DNA of 64,000 nt from Sulfolobaceae archaeon (GTDB lineage Archaea; Thermoproteota; Thermoprotei_A; Sulfolobales; Sulfolobaceae): contig JAPYVG010000003.1 of assembly GCA_028277025.1 (NCBI GenBank), positions 1 to 64,000 on the forward strand. Reading direction: 5' to 3'. This document shows positions 16,669 through 25,861 of the stretch, in pieces (the first letter of the stretch is position 1; each line of letters begins with the position of its first letter). A model generated the notes under the pieces. It was not told the origin of the DNA. It made no database searches and worked only from the letters and a program-made list of their open reading frames with translations. The translations under genes were made by a program, and so were the position numbers.

Positions 16669-17492
16669 TGAGGAAATTTACTGTAATCAGCATAACTGGA
16701 GGTAGTTGTTCGTTAAATTGCTTCTATTGCACTGCAAAATATATTAACTCTATGGAACCAGCTCTTACACCGGAAACTTTAAAGAAAAAAATAGAAAGCC
16801 TCTATCAACGCGGTGTCAGGGGGTTTCTAATAAGCGGTGGTTTTAACGAGAAGGGAGAATTACCAATAAAACCGTTTATAAGTACGCTAAGAGAGTTAAA
16901 GAGAAAATATGAAGATATAGTTTTTAACATCCACCCTGGATTATTAGATTTGCAAACAATCGAAGAACTCTCCGACGTAGTGGATATAGTAGATTATGAG
17001 TTCGCTTACTCTCCTAAGGCTTTTTACTCTAAAGGGTTAAAGGAAAGGAAAAGAGAGGATTATATTAAAACATTAGAGTGGTTAATAGACAGAGGCCCCA
17101 AATACGTTGTCCCTCACATAATGTTAGGATTACCTAATGACGACCCCTACAAGGCTATTGAAATAATTGCCAGATATAAACCATATCTTCTAAATTTCTT
17201 AGTATTCATACCTACTAAAGGGACTCCTTCAGAAAGAGTTAAGAATCCCAGTTTAGATGAGGTCTTAGAATTAATGAGGTTTGGGTCTAGGCTAATGAAC
17301 GGAAAGGTGAGCCTAGGCTGTATGAGACCTTTTTCACTTAAGCAAGAGTTAGACAGAATAGTAATTAAGGAAGGAATAGTTGAAAGAATTGCTAACCCCG
17401 CAAATAATGTGGTAAAGGAGTTCTCACTTAAACTTTATGATGCGTGTTGTAGCTTGCCAGAAGAATTATTACCTAAATTTAAGTTGGAATAA
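16668..17492 (+). CDS. Radical SAM lipoyl synthase component, small type (LipS1/LipS2 pair, copy 1)
   Basis: 274 residues with SITGGSCSLNCFYCTAKY (Cx3-5C..C radical SAM site), LISGGFNEKGELPI, VVPHIMLGLP and LGCMRP near the C-terminus, ending with a DACCSLP Cys pair. It is homologous to the gene at 34886 and follows the larger partner by a TAATG overlap, as in the second set. Together they are expected to build the dithiolane of lipoyl-lysine. Its start is the ATG at 16668; a GTG at 16647 would overlap the upstream gene more. This closes the first lipoate operon and converges on the epimerase gene (14 bases of overlap). Confidence 0.75.
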   Translation: MRKFTVISITGGSCSLNCFYCTAKYINSMEPALTPETLKKKIESLYQRGVRGFLISGGFNEKGELPIKPFISTLRELKRKYEDIVFNIHPGLLDLQTIEELSDVVDIVDYEFAYSPKAFYSKGLKERKREDYIKTLEWLIDRGPKYVVPHIMLGLPNDDPYKAIEIIARYKPYLLNFLVFIPTKGTPSERVKNPSLDEVLELMRFGSRLMNGKVSLGCMRPFSLKQELDRIVIKEGIVERIANPANNVVKEFSLKLYDACCSLPEELLPKFKLE

Positions 17493-18414
17493 GAATCCCC
17501 TCCTTATCTAGCTCGTTTAGGAATTTAGCGTTTTCTTGCACTTCTTTTTCATCAAATTGCAATTTAGGCACTAACTCTCTAAACACACTACAGTCATATA
17601 TAGTTCCAGCGTACTTAAGCAAGGCTTTTACGTAAGAGGGGAGGAAAAGTTTCGCAAGGGATAGTGGGACTGGTATTTTCACTCCCCTTTTTGATAGTGC
17701 TTTAGAGAATAGTTCAAAAAATACAGTTAAATTCACTGGATCGCATTCAGTAACATAAAAGTAGTTCTTTGACGCCCTTTTACCGTTAGCTATAGCGTCT
17801 ATTGCTTCTGCAATATACCTACTACTTACTGGCATAAAGTTTAGGTTTAAATTTGGTATTATTCCCCTCCTAACCAATTTATAAATCTGTATAAATTGAA
17901 CATGTGCGTTAAATCTGCCGTAAACAAGTGTGGGCCTAAATATAAAGGCTTTATCCCCCAGAATTTTATAAACCTCTAACTCCCCTTGAAGCTTAGTTTT
18001 CTCAAAGGGACTCTGAGGGTTTAGACCTTCACCTATCTTTTCCTCTACTTTAACATATCCAGCCCTACCGTACGTAGAACCGCTGAGATGAATCATAATC
18101 TTACCGTATTTGTTAACAATTGAAGCTATAGTTTTAGGGACTTCCGTATTTGATATTCGTAATTCTTCTTCACTACCACTTATTTCTCCTATAAAGTTGA
18201 CCACCATGTCTGAACTTTTAATGAGTTCTGAGAGCTTTTGCTCATCTTTTATATCTAAGTTTACAACTTCTACTTTCTTATCCTTTAAGATTTTAACATA
18301 CTTCTCCTTAACTGGGTTTAAACTCTTATAAGTCACGGTAATATTGTGTTTTTCTGAAAGAAAATATGCTACATTTGTTGATATGAAGCCTAAGCCTAAG
18401 AAAAGTAATTTCAT
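17479..18414 (-). CDS. NAD-dependent epimerase/dehydratase-like (extended SDR)
   Basis: 311 residues starting MKLLFLGLGFISTNVAYFL, a GxGxxS-type dinucleotide site, with VVNFIGEISG, STYGRAGYVK (catalytic-like S/Y region), FIFRPTLVYGRFN and a variable C-terminal domain. The pattern resembles NAD(P)H-binding atypical SDRs such as the complex I NDUFA9-like group. Substrate unknown. It is transcribed toward the lipoate operon and lies downstream of the HTH regulator (gap 29 bases), so it may be co-transcribed with it. Confidence 0.75.
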   Translation of the reverse strand: MKLLFLGLGFISTNVAYFLSEKHNITVTYKSLNPVKEKYVKILKDKKVEVVNLDIKDEQKLSELIKSSDMVVNFIGEISGSEEELRISNTEVPKTIASIVNKYGKIMIHLSGSTYGRAGYVKVEEKIGEGLNPQSPFEKTKLQGELEVYKILGDKAFIFRPTLVYGRFNAHVQFIQIYKLVRRGIIPNLNLNFMPVSSRYIAEAIDAIANGKRASKNYFYVTECDPVNLTVFFELFSKALSKRGVKIPVPLSLAKLFLPSYVKALLKYAGTIYDCSVFRELVPKLQFDEKEVQENAKFLNELDKEGILIPT

Positions 18415-18443
18415 TAAAAAGAAAATATTGTGAAGGATAAAAA

Positions 18444-18827
18444 TTATTTGTTAGGGGATTCAAGCTCTTTAGGCAAGACATTACTGAAGAGCTCCGCACA
18501 CCTTTTGAAATCATTACTTATTTTTTCTATCAATCTTTCGGCAGGAATAGCCCTATATATAAACCTAGGCCTTCCTCCCTTAGAACTCTGGTCTTTCATC
18601 CTCTCTACAAAACCTAATGAAACGAGCTTGTTAACACTTCTATTTATTGAAGCTTTAGAGAGCTTTAGTTCCTCAGCTAGTGTGTCCTCGTTCTTCCCCC
18701 CGCTGTTCAGTAACGCCTTCAACACTTGAAAATCTGTATCTGAAATATCATAGCAGAAATTAAGAGCCTCTATTAGACCTACCTCTTTACCAGAAGGTAA
18801 CCTGACACGAACTATTTCTAATTCCAT
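18444..18827 (-). CDS. Two-cysteine winged-HTH regulator (copy 1)
   Basis: 127 residues with a central winged helix: [22 protein letters not shown] as helix-turn-helix and [14 protein letters not shown] as wing. N-terminal [19 protein letters not shown] and C-terminal [11 protein letters not shown] each hold one Cys, C25 and C110. The paralogue at 37318 aligns without gaps over most of its length and keeps both Cys, so they are probably functional (redox or persulfide sensing is an inference, by analogy with sulfane-sulfur sensors of bacterial sHdr loci). Both copies neighbour a LipS1/LipS2 locus. A palindrome over its own TATA region suggests autoregulation. Confidence 0.8.
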   Translation of the reverse strand: MELEIVRVRLPSGKEVGLIEALNFCYDISDTDFQVLKALLNSGGKNEDTLAEELKLSKASINRSVNKLVSLGFVERMKDQSSKGGRPRFIYRAIPAERLIEKISNDFKRCAELFSNVLPKELESPNK

Positions 18828-18846
18828 ACTAAATCACAATATATAC

Positions 18847-18866
18847 TTTAAATACACATATTTAAA
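18847..18866 (-). promoter_or_regulatory. Promoter/operator palindrome of regulator copy 1
   Basis: TTTAAATA-CACA-TATTTAAA, perfect 8-bp arms with a 4-base spacer, centred 29 bases upstream of the start codon. It coincides with the expected TATA box of a leaderless transcript, so a bound dimer would block TBP. The AT-richness of the region lowers certainty. Confidence 0.5.
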
Positions 18867-18897
18867 TCTTTGTATTTTTAAGCAATTAGCTTATTAG

Positions 18898-20433
18898 CTA
18901 ATGATTACTTTTAATCGTATTTCGGATTATTATAAGAATTAACACTAATAAAGAGATTAAAAGTAAGATAATTAAAAATGTATTACCGTGAGTGGAAGTA
19001 CTCTTTGGAGGGGTTGAAGTGCTGGCTCCTAAGGTTAAAACTTGAGGTGATGTCAAATTAACAAAAGTCTTAAAACCACGATACTGCAGAACGTAATATC
19101 CCGTAGGTAAATAAACCGTAAAGATATGAGATGTCACGTTAAAACTAAATTCTCCGTTTATGTGAAGAGGAGAGACAACTATGTCAAGACTAATTGGTGT
19201 GTAATTAAGACCATTAATTATTATTGTTAACCTTTGAATCGCTTGTGAAAAATACACCGTGCCATTAGAGTAATTACTCACATAATAGTACCCGTTAGCA
19301 AAAAACGAAAAAGCAGTCGAATTGTTGGTATAGAATGTTAACGAGTTAGAAGTGGTATAGAATATTGTCCCGTTAACAACTACTCCCCAGAGAGTACCTG
19401 AAGGCAACCCTTTCTCCTTTACTATAATTTCATGTAAAGGAATTAGGCTTAAAGTTTGTAGATTCTTACCTATTACTAACCCGTTAACAACAAGTATAGG
19501 AGTGAAATTTAACCCCCTTATATAAGTTAAGTTCAGCAAGAAAATAGAACCATTCGCATAAATATAATTGTTGACGAAATATCCATTGCCTACAAAACCC
19601 TTAAATACGTTAGAAATTAAATACCCAGTAGAAGTAATGACATAAATATTACTACCTAAACATACGTAAGATCTAACACTACCATTAATCTTTGCAACGA
19701 GATTGTTATCTTCATACAATGTGTTATTAATTACATAAAATAAAACGCCGTTGTGAAACGCTATAAAAGTCAGATTACCTAAAGGCAGTTTATAATTTAT
19801 GGGATAAATGATTTTATGAGAAGTAATGTTAATAATAACATTATTTAGAACGGTGGAGTTATAGTAAACAGTGAAATTTAATGATTTTACGAGTCCTAAG
19901 TATTTAAGGATTACATCGCTTAAACTAACCATTTTTACAAATGAGGAATTATACATTACAACATAGGTGTTTAATATGGAGTAGTTATAATTCGAAATAT
20001 ATCCCATTATTTTTATAATAATCGGGACGTTTGACGGAAAATTAGAGGAAATTAAAGTAATGTTGGATCCATTAAAGTATAATTGAGGTACAATAAAGTG
20101 CGGCAAAATGAGCCCGTAAACACCACTAGAATTCGCATAAACCAGAATATCATGCTCAAAACTATTAGGAACCACTTTAGATCCTAAAGGGAAGAATTGT
20201 TGTGATGCAATACCTATAATCTTAGTAAAGTTAATTGTCGTATAGTAAAGGTTTTCCATATTAAACGGATTTTTAACCATGACAGAACCATTAGAGAAGA
20301 CAATTAGGAGATACTTATCACCACATATGCTACTAACGTACGAAACCTCTGAAGGAGATGGCGATGATAAGGTAATAAGTGAAAACTGTAGTATTACGAT
20401 CAGGACGAATAGAAAAACATTCAAAGCCCTCAT
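18898..20433 (-). CDS. Secreted, C-terminally anchored surface protein
   Basis: 511 residues. A signal peptide (hydrophobic FVLIVILQFSLITL), a beta-propeller-like body rich in N-glycosylation sequons, and then the archaeal surface motif KEKGLPSGTLWGVVVNG at about 340 (common in thermopsin C-termini and other secreted Sulfolobales proteins). A Thr/Ser-rich stalk (STSTPPKSTSTHG), one membrane helix and a short basic tail complete it. No enzyme motif. Same plan as the proteins at 6188 and 58942. Its start lies only 18 bases from the divergent gene at 20452, so each promoter must lie in the other's coding region. Confidence 0.65.
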   Translation of the reverse strand: MRALNVFLFVLIVILQFSLITLSSPSPSEVSYVSSICGDKYLLIVFSNGSVMVKNPFNMENLYYTTINFTKIIGIASQQFFPLGSKVVPNSFEHDILVYANSSGVYGLILPHFIVPQLYFNGSNITLISSNFPSNVPIIIKIMGYISNYNYSILNTYVVMYNSSFVKMVSLSDVILKYLGLVKSLNFTVYYNSTVLNNVIINITSHKIIYPINYKLPLGNLTFIAFHNGVLFYVINNTLYEDNNLVAKINGSVRSYVCLGSNIYVITSTGYLISNVFKGFVGNGYFVNNYIYANGSIFLLNLTYIRGLNFTPILVVNGLVIGKNLQTLSLIPLHEIIVKEKGLPSGTLWGVVVNGTIFYTTSNSLTFYTNNSTAFSFFANGYYYVSNYSNGTVYFSQAIQRLTIIINGLNYTPISLDIVVSPLHINGEFSFNVTSHIFTVYLPTGYYVLQYRGFKTFVNLTSPQVLTLGASTSTPPKSTSTHGNTFLIILLLISLLVLILIIIRNTIKSNH

Positions 20434-20451
20434 TATATATACTAATTTGTT

Positions 20452-20913
20452 GTGGAGTTTAAAGGCATTTTAGTAGAGGAGGAAGAACTAGAAAAGAAAG
20501 GGATAAACAAAGAGTTAATTAGGAGAAAACTGGAAGAAGAAGGCTATGTAATAGTAAAAAAGAAAAGCAATCAAAACGTCTTAAAAACCTTTGAAGAAGA
20601 CAAAACTACACTAGTTTGTGACAAGGAGGAGATAATCTTTAGAGTCTTATTATTGTCCTCAACAATAGCTAGAATCATAGTAACTGAAAAGATAACGACA
20701 ATAATAACGTTTAACGGGAGAAAAAGTTTAACATATTCCTTCAAGATAAGTAGAGATGCGTCAATGAGAGGAATAAGAGATTCCCTTAAGAAATCCTCAT
20801 CCTTTATAAGCTTCTTAGACAACTATATCCGATTTCTTAAAGATAACAATGATGATGCGGTAATCAACTGGTTAAGGGAATTTATAAAAGAAAAAGGAGA
20901 ACAATTAAAATAG
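20452..20913 (+). CDS. Hypothetical basic helical protein
   Basis: 153 residues starting from a GTG. The N-terminus is strongly charged (EEEELEKKGINKELIRRKLEEEG), followed by a beta-rich centre (IIFRVLLLSSTIARIIVTEKITTIITF) and a helical C-terminus. One Cys (LVCDKEE). No motif recognised. It is divergent from the surface-protein gene and points toward the end of hdrB2. A later start is possible; the coding frame itself is convincing by residue usage. Confidence 0.45.
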   Translation: MEFKGILVEEEELEKKGINKELIRRKLEEEGYVIVKKKSNQNVLKTFEEDKTTLVCDKEEIIFRVLLLSSTIARIIVTEKITTIITFNGRKSLTYSFKISRDASMRGIRDSLKKSSSFISFLDNYIRFLKDNNDDAVINWLREFIKEKGEQLK

Positions 20914-20941
20914 AGAATATGTAAAGAGTAGAAACAAAAAA

Positions 20942-21865
20942 TCATAAATACCTTCTTAAAACGCTTAACGGGTTAGTTAAATTAGCAGTTAATAAAGCCT
21001 CCTCTGGTGAATGGCCGAAGGCAAAGGCTAATAACTGACTGAAGTAAACTATAGGCATCCTCAAATCTTCTCCGTACAGTTCAGCAATCTTATTCATATT
21101 AGTCTCCAATGCTACACCACCTAATGGACAGTCAACTACTAAGATCTCAGCACCATTTCTCCTAGCCTCTTTTAGTATCCTCGCCTCTAAGTTTAACGCA
21201 ACATTTATATCAGAGTATACGTGAGGACCCCCACAACACATAGTTTTAGCCTCGAAGGGCACAACTTCAGCCCCAGTAGCCTTCAGTAACTCATCCATGA
21301 AGAAAGGTCTTTCGGGGTCGTCCTTAATCCTCATATACCCAGTTAATATATATTGCTTCGGCCTTGCATACAAGCAACCATAGTATGGAGCAACTTTCAA
21401 CCCGTTTAAAGGCCTTTTTACCCTAGCTTTTACACCCTCTGGCCCTACAGTATTATATATAAACTCGACTGCATGAATCATCAGCAACTGTAAGTCATAT
21501 GGTTTCTCACCCATCTTCTCAAGATACATATTGACTTTCTCTCTTAGCTTAGGATACTTTGACATGTAATAGTGCGTCCTTGAAAGTGAGTAATGACATC
21601 CTGGACATGCAGACATTACAGTATCTGCACCCATCTTCCTAGCCAATGATAAGTTCCTCGCTGGTAATAGCAGCCCAGCCATAGTATTTACGTTCTTAAC
21701 CTCTAGTGCACCACAACAGTTATAATCTTCAATCTTCTCATACTCCAGTCCTAGATCTTTAGCTACTAATGCTAATGATACCTCGTATGGTTTACCCATG
21801 CCATCTAACGAACAGCCAGGGTAGAATGCTACCTTACCATATGGGTTATTTATCCTAATGCTCAT
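20942..21865 (-). CDS. hdrB2: sHdr subunit HdrB2 (CCG-domain protein)
   Basis: 307 residues with two CCG (Cys-rich) domains. The first is complete: [18 protein letters not shown] and SACPGCHYS. The second has YYGCLYARP and TMCCGGPH but ends VVDCPLGG, so its last Cys is replaced by Gly. CCG domains hold the noncubane [4Fe-4S] clusters of heterodisulfide reductase, where disulfide chemistry occurs. As part of the Hdr-like complex it is expected to oxidise a sulfane-sulfur carrier in the cytoplasm. Last gene of the operon; its ATG overlaps the hdrC2 stop. Confidence 0.9.
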   Translation of the reverse strand: MSIRINNPYGKVAFYPGCSLDGMGKPYEVSLALVAKDLGLEYEKIEDYNCCGALEVKNVNTMAGLLLPARNLSLARKMGADTVMSACPGCHYSLSRTHYYMSKYPKLREKVNMYLEKMGEKPYDLQLLMIHAVEFIYNTVGPEGVKARVKRPLNGLKVAPYYGCLYARPKQYILTGYMRIKDDPERPFFMDELLKATGAEVVPFEAKTMCCGGPHVYSDINVALNLEARILKEARRNGAEILVVDCPLGGVALETNMNKIAELYGEDLRMPIVYFSQLLAFAFGHSPEEALLTANLTNPLSVLRRYL

Positions 21866-22554
21866 TCTGGTCTCACCTCCTCCTTCATGGCTTCTTCTAA
21901 AACTACCTTAATTTTCTCCCAGTTCTTTACCCTATTCGGCTTGAGCAGATCCTTTACTAACCCAGATCTTAACATGGCCCCACCCATAACTATGAGGTCT
22001 TTCAAACTCAAGGAAACAAAACCAGCTTTCGCTGAGGCAGCACCTAATGTCAATTCTGAAATCCTACCACCGTTGTTCATGACAGTGTCCAGGAACAATT
22101 CATCAAATACAGTACCGGGATCCTTCTTGATCAGTCCATGCTTTAATAAGTAATTATGAATAGCGTGAACCACTTCTTCGACTAGTACACCTTTTGGACA
22201 TCTATGAGTACACTTCTGGCAAGACACGCATCTCCATAAGCTATCTTGTAATTCAATTAACGCTTGTTTATCTCCTTTCCTAGCTAAGTCTATAAACCTC
22301 CTTGGACTATAGTTAGGATCATATTCTCTCATAGTACAGCCAGAAGTGCATGTACCGCATTGCCAGCATGCACTAATTGTATATCCTTCTAAAGTATTAG
22401 CTATCTCGTCCCATACCGACGGGTCATAGCCAGTCTGTGTCCTCTCTATTAGGAACGCATTCCAAGTACCATCTACTTCTACTCCATCTATTATTACTTT
22501 ATCTTTTTGAATTACACCTTTAATTATGGGTTTTTCAAGCTCGGGAATGGGCAT
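21862..22554 (-). CDS. hdrC2: sHdr subunit HdrC2 (iron-sulfur protein)
   Basis: 230 residues with two ferredoxin-type [4Fe-4S] motifs: [12 protein letters not shown] near residue 57 and [16 protein letters not shown] near 107. It is longer than methanogen HdrC at both ends. It should wire electrons between HdrA flavin and HdrB2 clusters. Its start overlaps the end of the hyp gene by 20 bases and its stop overlaps hdrB2, showing tight coupling. Confidence 0.9.
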   Translation of the reverse strand: MPIPELEKPIIKGVIQKDKVIIDGVEVDGTWNAFLIERTQTGYDPSVWDEIANTLEGYTISACWQCGTCTSGCTMREYDPNYSPRRFIDLARKGDKQALIELQDSLWRCVSCQKCTHRCPKGVLVEEVVHAIHNYLLKHGLIKKDPGTVFDELFLDTVMNNGGRISELTLGAASAKAGFVSLSLKDLIVMGGAMLRSGLVKDLLKPNRVKNWEKIKVVLEEAMKEEVRPE

Positions 22555-23248
22555 ATTTCACCACCTTAAGGAAGGGTTTTAAACCTAAAACAAGAGCTGT
22601 AGTTGAGAGGTGAGTAGGGAGCAAACCCGCCACCTTTTTATCAATTGCGAGATGTGTAGTATAATCTAAATACCTAACATATGCGTAAACCAAAAAAATG
22701 GAAGTACCGTAATAATTAGGCAAATCTAAACCAAAAATATCTAGGATTGACCTCAATTCACTTAGAGCTTTGAAGAAATCTTCCTCACTTTTTAAACTCA
22801 CGTCATCCTTAAGTACATAAGTTAATGAGCCGCTATTCTTTTCCTCGTTCCAAATCCACCTATTCCATAGGGGGAATTTCTCTGGCTCTATGAAGTGAAT
22901 AATCTCTTTTGCCATATCTTTAGCATCTTTGACATCAAGACCTTTAACCGTACTAACGAACTTACTTACCCTTTCGTCATAAGAAAGGGATGAATCTTTA
23001 AGAGTTGAATAAGCTTGAGAAAACACCGATATAGGAGTTGCCTCAATTACTTGATTATAAAACTTCTTGAAATGAAATAATGAATCGAATAACCCCTTTA
23101 TGTCCTCCTCTCTTCTAATTTCCAAACTTTTCAGAAAATCAGATTTTAATTTCATTGCATCAAGTATTAAAGATAATGATTTCTTCGGATCTTCATTTTT
23201 AGTATTATTTATATCCCTATCTAACATTGCGTTAAAAATGTCTCTCAC
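22535..23248 (-). CDS. sHdr cluster conserved protein (hyp)
   Basis: 237 residues, mostly helical, no Cys cluster and no signal peptide. Position between hdrA and hdrC2 is that of the 'hyp' gene constantly present in the hdrC1-B1-A-hyp-C2-B2 cluster of Sulfolobales and acidophilic sulfur bacteria. Features include [19 protein letters not shown] and a C-terminal hydrophobic stretch. The role is unknown; conservation of place argues for an assembly or structural part of the sHdr complex. Confidence 0.75.
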   Translation of the reverse strand: MRDIFNAMLDRDINNTKNEDPKKSLSLILDAMKLKSDFLKSLEIRREEDIKGLFDSLFHFKKFYNQVIEATPISVFSQAYSTLKDSSLSYDERVSKFVSTVKGLDVKDAKDMAKEIIHFIEPEKFPLWNRWIWNEEKNSGSLTYVLKDDVSLKSEEDFFKALSELRSILDIFGLDLPNYYGTSIFLVYAYVRYLDYTTHLAIDKKVAGLLPTHLSTTALVLGLKPFLKVVKYAHSRA

Positions 23249-23273
23249 ATAATCAACGCTTAAAAAAATTGTG

Positions 23274-24362
23274 TTAATGAGAAGCCACCTCTACCTTTAC
23301 GGGCTCTTCCCATACACCTTTAGTAATGTACTCATAAGCTTTCATTGCAGCAGCATAACCTTCAGTTATTGAGTCCGAAATAGTCTTAGGCCCAGTTATT
23401 GCACCAGCTAGGAATATTCCTTTTCTTGTCGACTGTACTGGTAACCTATCTGGATCTAACGGTTTTACGAAACCATGTGATTCGAATTCTAAACCTAACA
23501 CTTTAGCAACTTGCTTAGAACCCAGACCTAACTCCATACCATTTGCCAGTATTACCATGTCGTAAGGAACTACTAAAGCCCTATTCAAGTTCATCGTATC
23601 CTCGCCCTTGATAATGACAGTATCATTAGGCCCTCTCATGAACTCTGAAATCCTCCCCCTAATGAAACCTACTCTGTACTCTAGTTGTGCTTTCCAGTAT
23701 AGCTTGTCCTCCATTAAACCATAAGTCCTTATGTCCATGTAGTATATGTGAACTGTAGCATCTGGAATTCTCTGCTTAATCTCCATAGCTTGCTTTATTG
23801 AAACTGCACAACACACTCTTGAGCAGTATGTGTTACCAACTGTAGCATCTCTTGAACCTACACACAATAATATTGCAACCCTCTTAGGTGGAGTACCCTT
23901 AGTTGTAACTAGTTTATTCTCAGATAGCATTCTCTCTATATCAGAAATCTGATAGATGTTAGGAATTATACCATAACCGTATTCATACTTTCTCCTTGAG
24001 TCAAAATGTTCAAACCCTGAGGCTGCAATTATAGCATTAACTTTTTCAGTGGTAATTTTACCGTTCTTGTCTTTAATGTTCACAGTAAATCCATTACCCT
24101 CTTGCTTTACACTATCAACTATGCTTTCAAGATAAACTTTTACGTCCTTATTTCCTTCAACAGACTTAATAAGTGGATCTATTACCTCAGAAGCAGGCCT
24201 TAGTTCGGGGAATAACAAACTATACTTTAACCTTTTAGGAGTACCACCAAGGAAGGACTCCCTTTCTACTAGGATAACATTAACACCTAAATTGGCTAGT
24301 TCTTTCGATGCGGAAAGCCCTGCGGGACCTCCACCAATAACTAAAACTTTTTCACCGGCCAT
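23274..24362 (-). CDS. hdrA: sHdr subunit HdrA (FAD and Fe-S protein)
   Basis: 362 residues, much shorter than methanogen HdrA, as is normal for sHdr. The FAD site VLVIGGGPAGLSASKEL is at the N-terminus, a Cys-rich segment LLCVGSRDATVGNTYCSRVCC lies near 180, and a C-terminal GIFLAGAITGPKTISDSI binds FAD. It is the flavin centre of the complex, expected to pass electrons from HdrB/C to an acceptor (NAD or another carrier). An upstream GGTGG ribosome site is next to the ATG. Confidence 0.9.
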   Translation of the reverse strand: MAGEKVLVIGGGPAGLSASKELANLGVNVILVERESFLGGTPKRLKYSLLFPELRPASEVIDPLIKSVEGNKDVKVYLESIVDSVKQEGNGFTVNIKDKNGKITTEKVNAIIAASGFEHFDSRRKYEYGYGIIPNIYQISDIERMLSENKLVTTKGTPPKRVAILLCVGSRDATVGNTYCSRVCCAVSIKQAMEIKQRIPDATVHIYYMDIRTYGLMEDKLYWKAQLEYRVGFIRGRISEFMRGPNDTVIIKGEDTMNLNRALVVPYDMVILANGMELGLGSKQVAKVLGLEFESHGFVKPLDPDRLPVQSTRKGIFLAGAITGPKTISDSITEGYAAAMKAYEYITKGVWEEPVKVEVASH

Positions 24363-24419
24363 CTTTCCACCTTATACTTAACATTTATTAAATAAAATAA
24401 ATTTAAAAAATTTTGCTTT

Positions 24420-25745
24420 TCACTTTTGAACGGCTTTTTCTCCTTTGTACCACTTCACTCTGTCTGGTAAAGTTAGGTAGAAGTCGATCTTCCTATGAGG
24501 CTTGTATATGTATTCTGGCTGTGCTTTGCCCTCCCTTAAATCAGCTAAATATTGTAAGAACTTCTCCTTGTAATCTTCTACTGGTACACCTATCTTCCTT
24601 AAGAAGCCTTCCACATCTGTTGCGTGCCAGTGAATTTGCGCTATTTTATATGGATCAGCTCCCATTAATATCGCTGCAAACTGTGCATCTGCTAGCACTG
24701 GCAAGTTGTAGTTGAAACCGTGAGCTTTACCAGCCCACTGGCTCTTGTCTAAAGTAGTTACACATCCAGTATCTGAAGTTACAAATACGTCAGCATGAGC
24801 TTCTTCTACTGCTGGTATTACCTTCTTGAATAGAGCGAAGCTTCTGCTGAATTCTCTCTCGGTTAATATGTGCCTAAACCCGAAACCACAACAGTCCCAC
24901 CAGGTTGAGTAGTCTACAATTTTAGCACCAAAGTTCATAACGGTACCAGTTGGAGCTGCTGGTCTTCTTCCTTCAAATACGTTAGGATCGTAAATAGTAT
25001 CTTCTGGTACTAACTTATAAACGTGGCATGGTGTGTGTACAGCTACTTTAATGTTGCTTACATCATACTGTTTATGTTGAGCAGCCTTCTTACTCATTAC
25101 GAATAACCACTCTGAATAGTGAACAACCTCTTCTGGTACTACAATATCCATTCCTAATTTTCTCATAATTGGCCTTAGCTTATCCCTAATCTCCTTATGT
25201 AATATTATCATATTCCTTACTTCTTTATAGTGGCCAAATGAGGTACCACAATGGATTAACGGGAAGTAATCGGTTTCATAAGCCCTCCACATATTCCTTA
25301 CGTAAACGCCCGCTAAGGCAACTGGGTTAGAAGCACCAGAAGCGTGATAATTCCAACCAGTACAAGAGGTTTGATGAGGTTCGTCTAAATAATCAACTTC
25401 TAACTTGTTCATCATCCAGAATACTGAGGTCGGATAACCTGGTATGTGACCACATTGTCCACAGCTCTTGTGATTCCATAATTTATTTGTTGGGATCTTC
25501 TTTGGTAAGCCGTTTAGTGTTTGTACTTCTACTGGGTTATTATAGGGCTTTATATGATGTACTATTATCTCTCCTTCATCCTCCAGTTTGTATAACTCCT
25601 CCTTGATGTGTTGTAAGCCGTGGGGCGTACTGTACTTATAAATTATTCTTTGGTATACTTGATTCCAATCCACATCCTCTGCATAGGGAAATGCTGATTT
25701 AATTTCCTCATGCAACTTCTTCTCCTCTTCTTTACTCATACTCAT
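24420..25745 (-). CDS. hdrB1: sHdr subunit HdrB1 (divergent CCG-domain protein)
   Basis: 441 residues, longer than HdrB2. Cys motifs are SCGQCGHIPG, SCTGWNYH and IHCGTSFG in the first half and HTPCHVYKL, WWDCCGFGF and SDTGCVTT in the second. The first half therefore departs from the CX(n)CCX(n)CXXC CCG consensus while the second keeps CC and one of the last two Cys. This asymmetry is known for sHdrB1-type proteins and implies a different cluster or substrate site from HdrB2. It has a GGTGG site and its own TATA box in the 115-base gap before it. Confidence 0.9.
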   Translation of the reverse strand: MSMSKEEEKKLHEEIKSAFPYAEDVDWNQVYQRIIYKYSTPHGLQHIKEELYKLEDEGEIIVHHIKPYNNPVEVQTLNGLPKKIPTNKLWNHKSCGQCGHIPGYPTSVFWMMNKLEVDYLDEPHQTSCTGWNYHASGASNPVALAGVYVRNMWRAYETDYFPLIHCGTSFGHYKEVRNMIILHKEIRDKLRPIMRKLGMDIVVPEEVVHYSEWLFVMSKKAAQHKQYDVSNIKVAVHTPCHVYKLVPEDTIYDPNVFEGRRPAAPTGTVMNFGAKIVDYSTWWDCCGFGFRHILTEREFSRSFALFKKVIPAVEEAHADVFVTSDTGCVTTLDKSQWAGKAHGFNYNLPVLADAQFAAILMGADPYKIAQIHWHATDVEGFLRKIGVPVEDYKEKFLQYLADLREGKAQPEYIYKPHRKIDFYLTLPDRVKWYKGEKAVQK

Positions 25746-25780
25746 TTTTCCACCTTTACTGACAATTATGTGAACTTGTG

Positions 25781-25788
25781 TATATAAA
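25781..25788 (-). promoter_or_regulatory. Internal promoter TATA box upstream of hdrB1
   Basis: On the minus strand TTTATATA lies about 40 bases before the hdrB1 ATG, leaving room for a leader of about 14 bases that contains the GGTGG ribosome site at about 25750. The 115-base gap after hdrC1 is the largest in the operon, consistent with a second start of transcription. Confidence 0.45.
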
Positions 25789-25861
25789 CTTTCATTTTAA
25801 ACATTTTATTATACTTTCGAAATAAGGAAAAAATTCCTAAAATAACGAAAAAAATGTTTTT

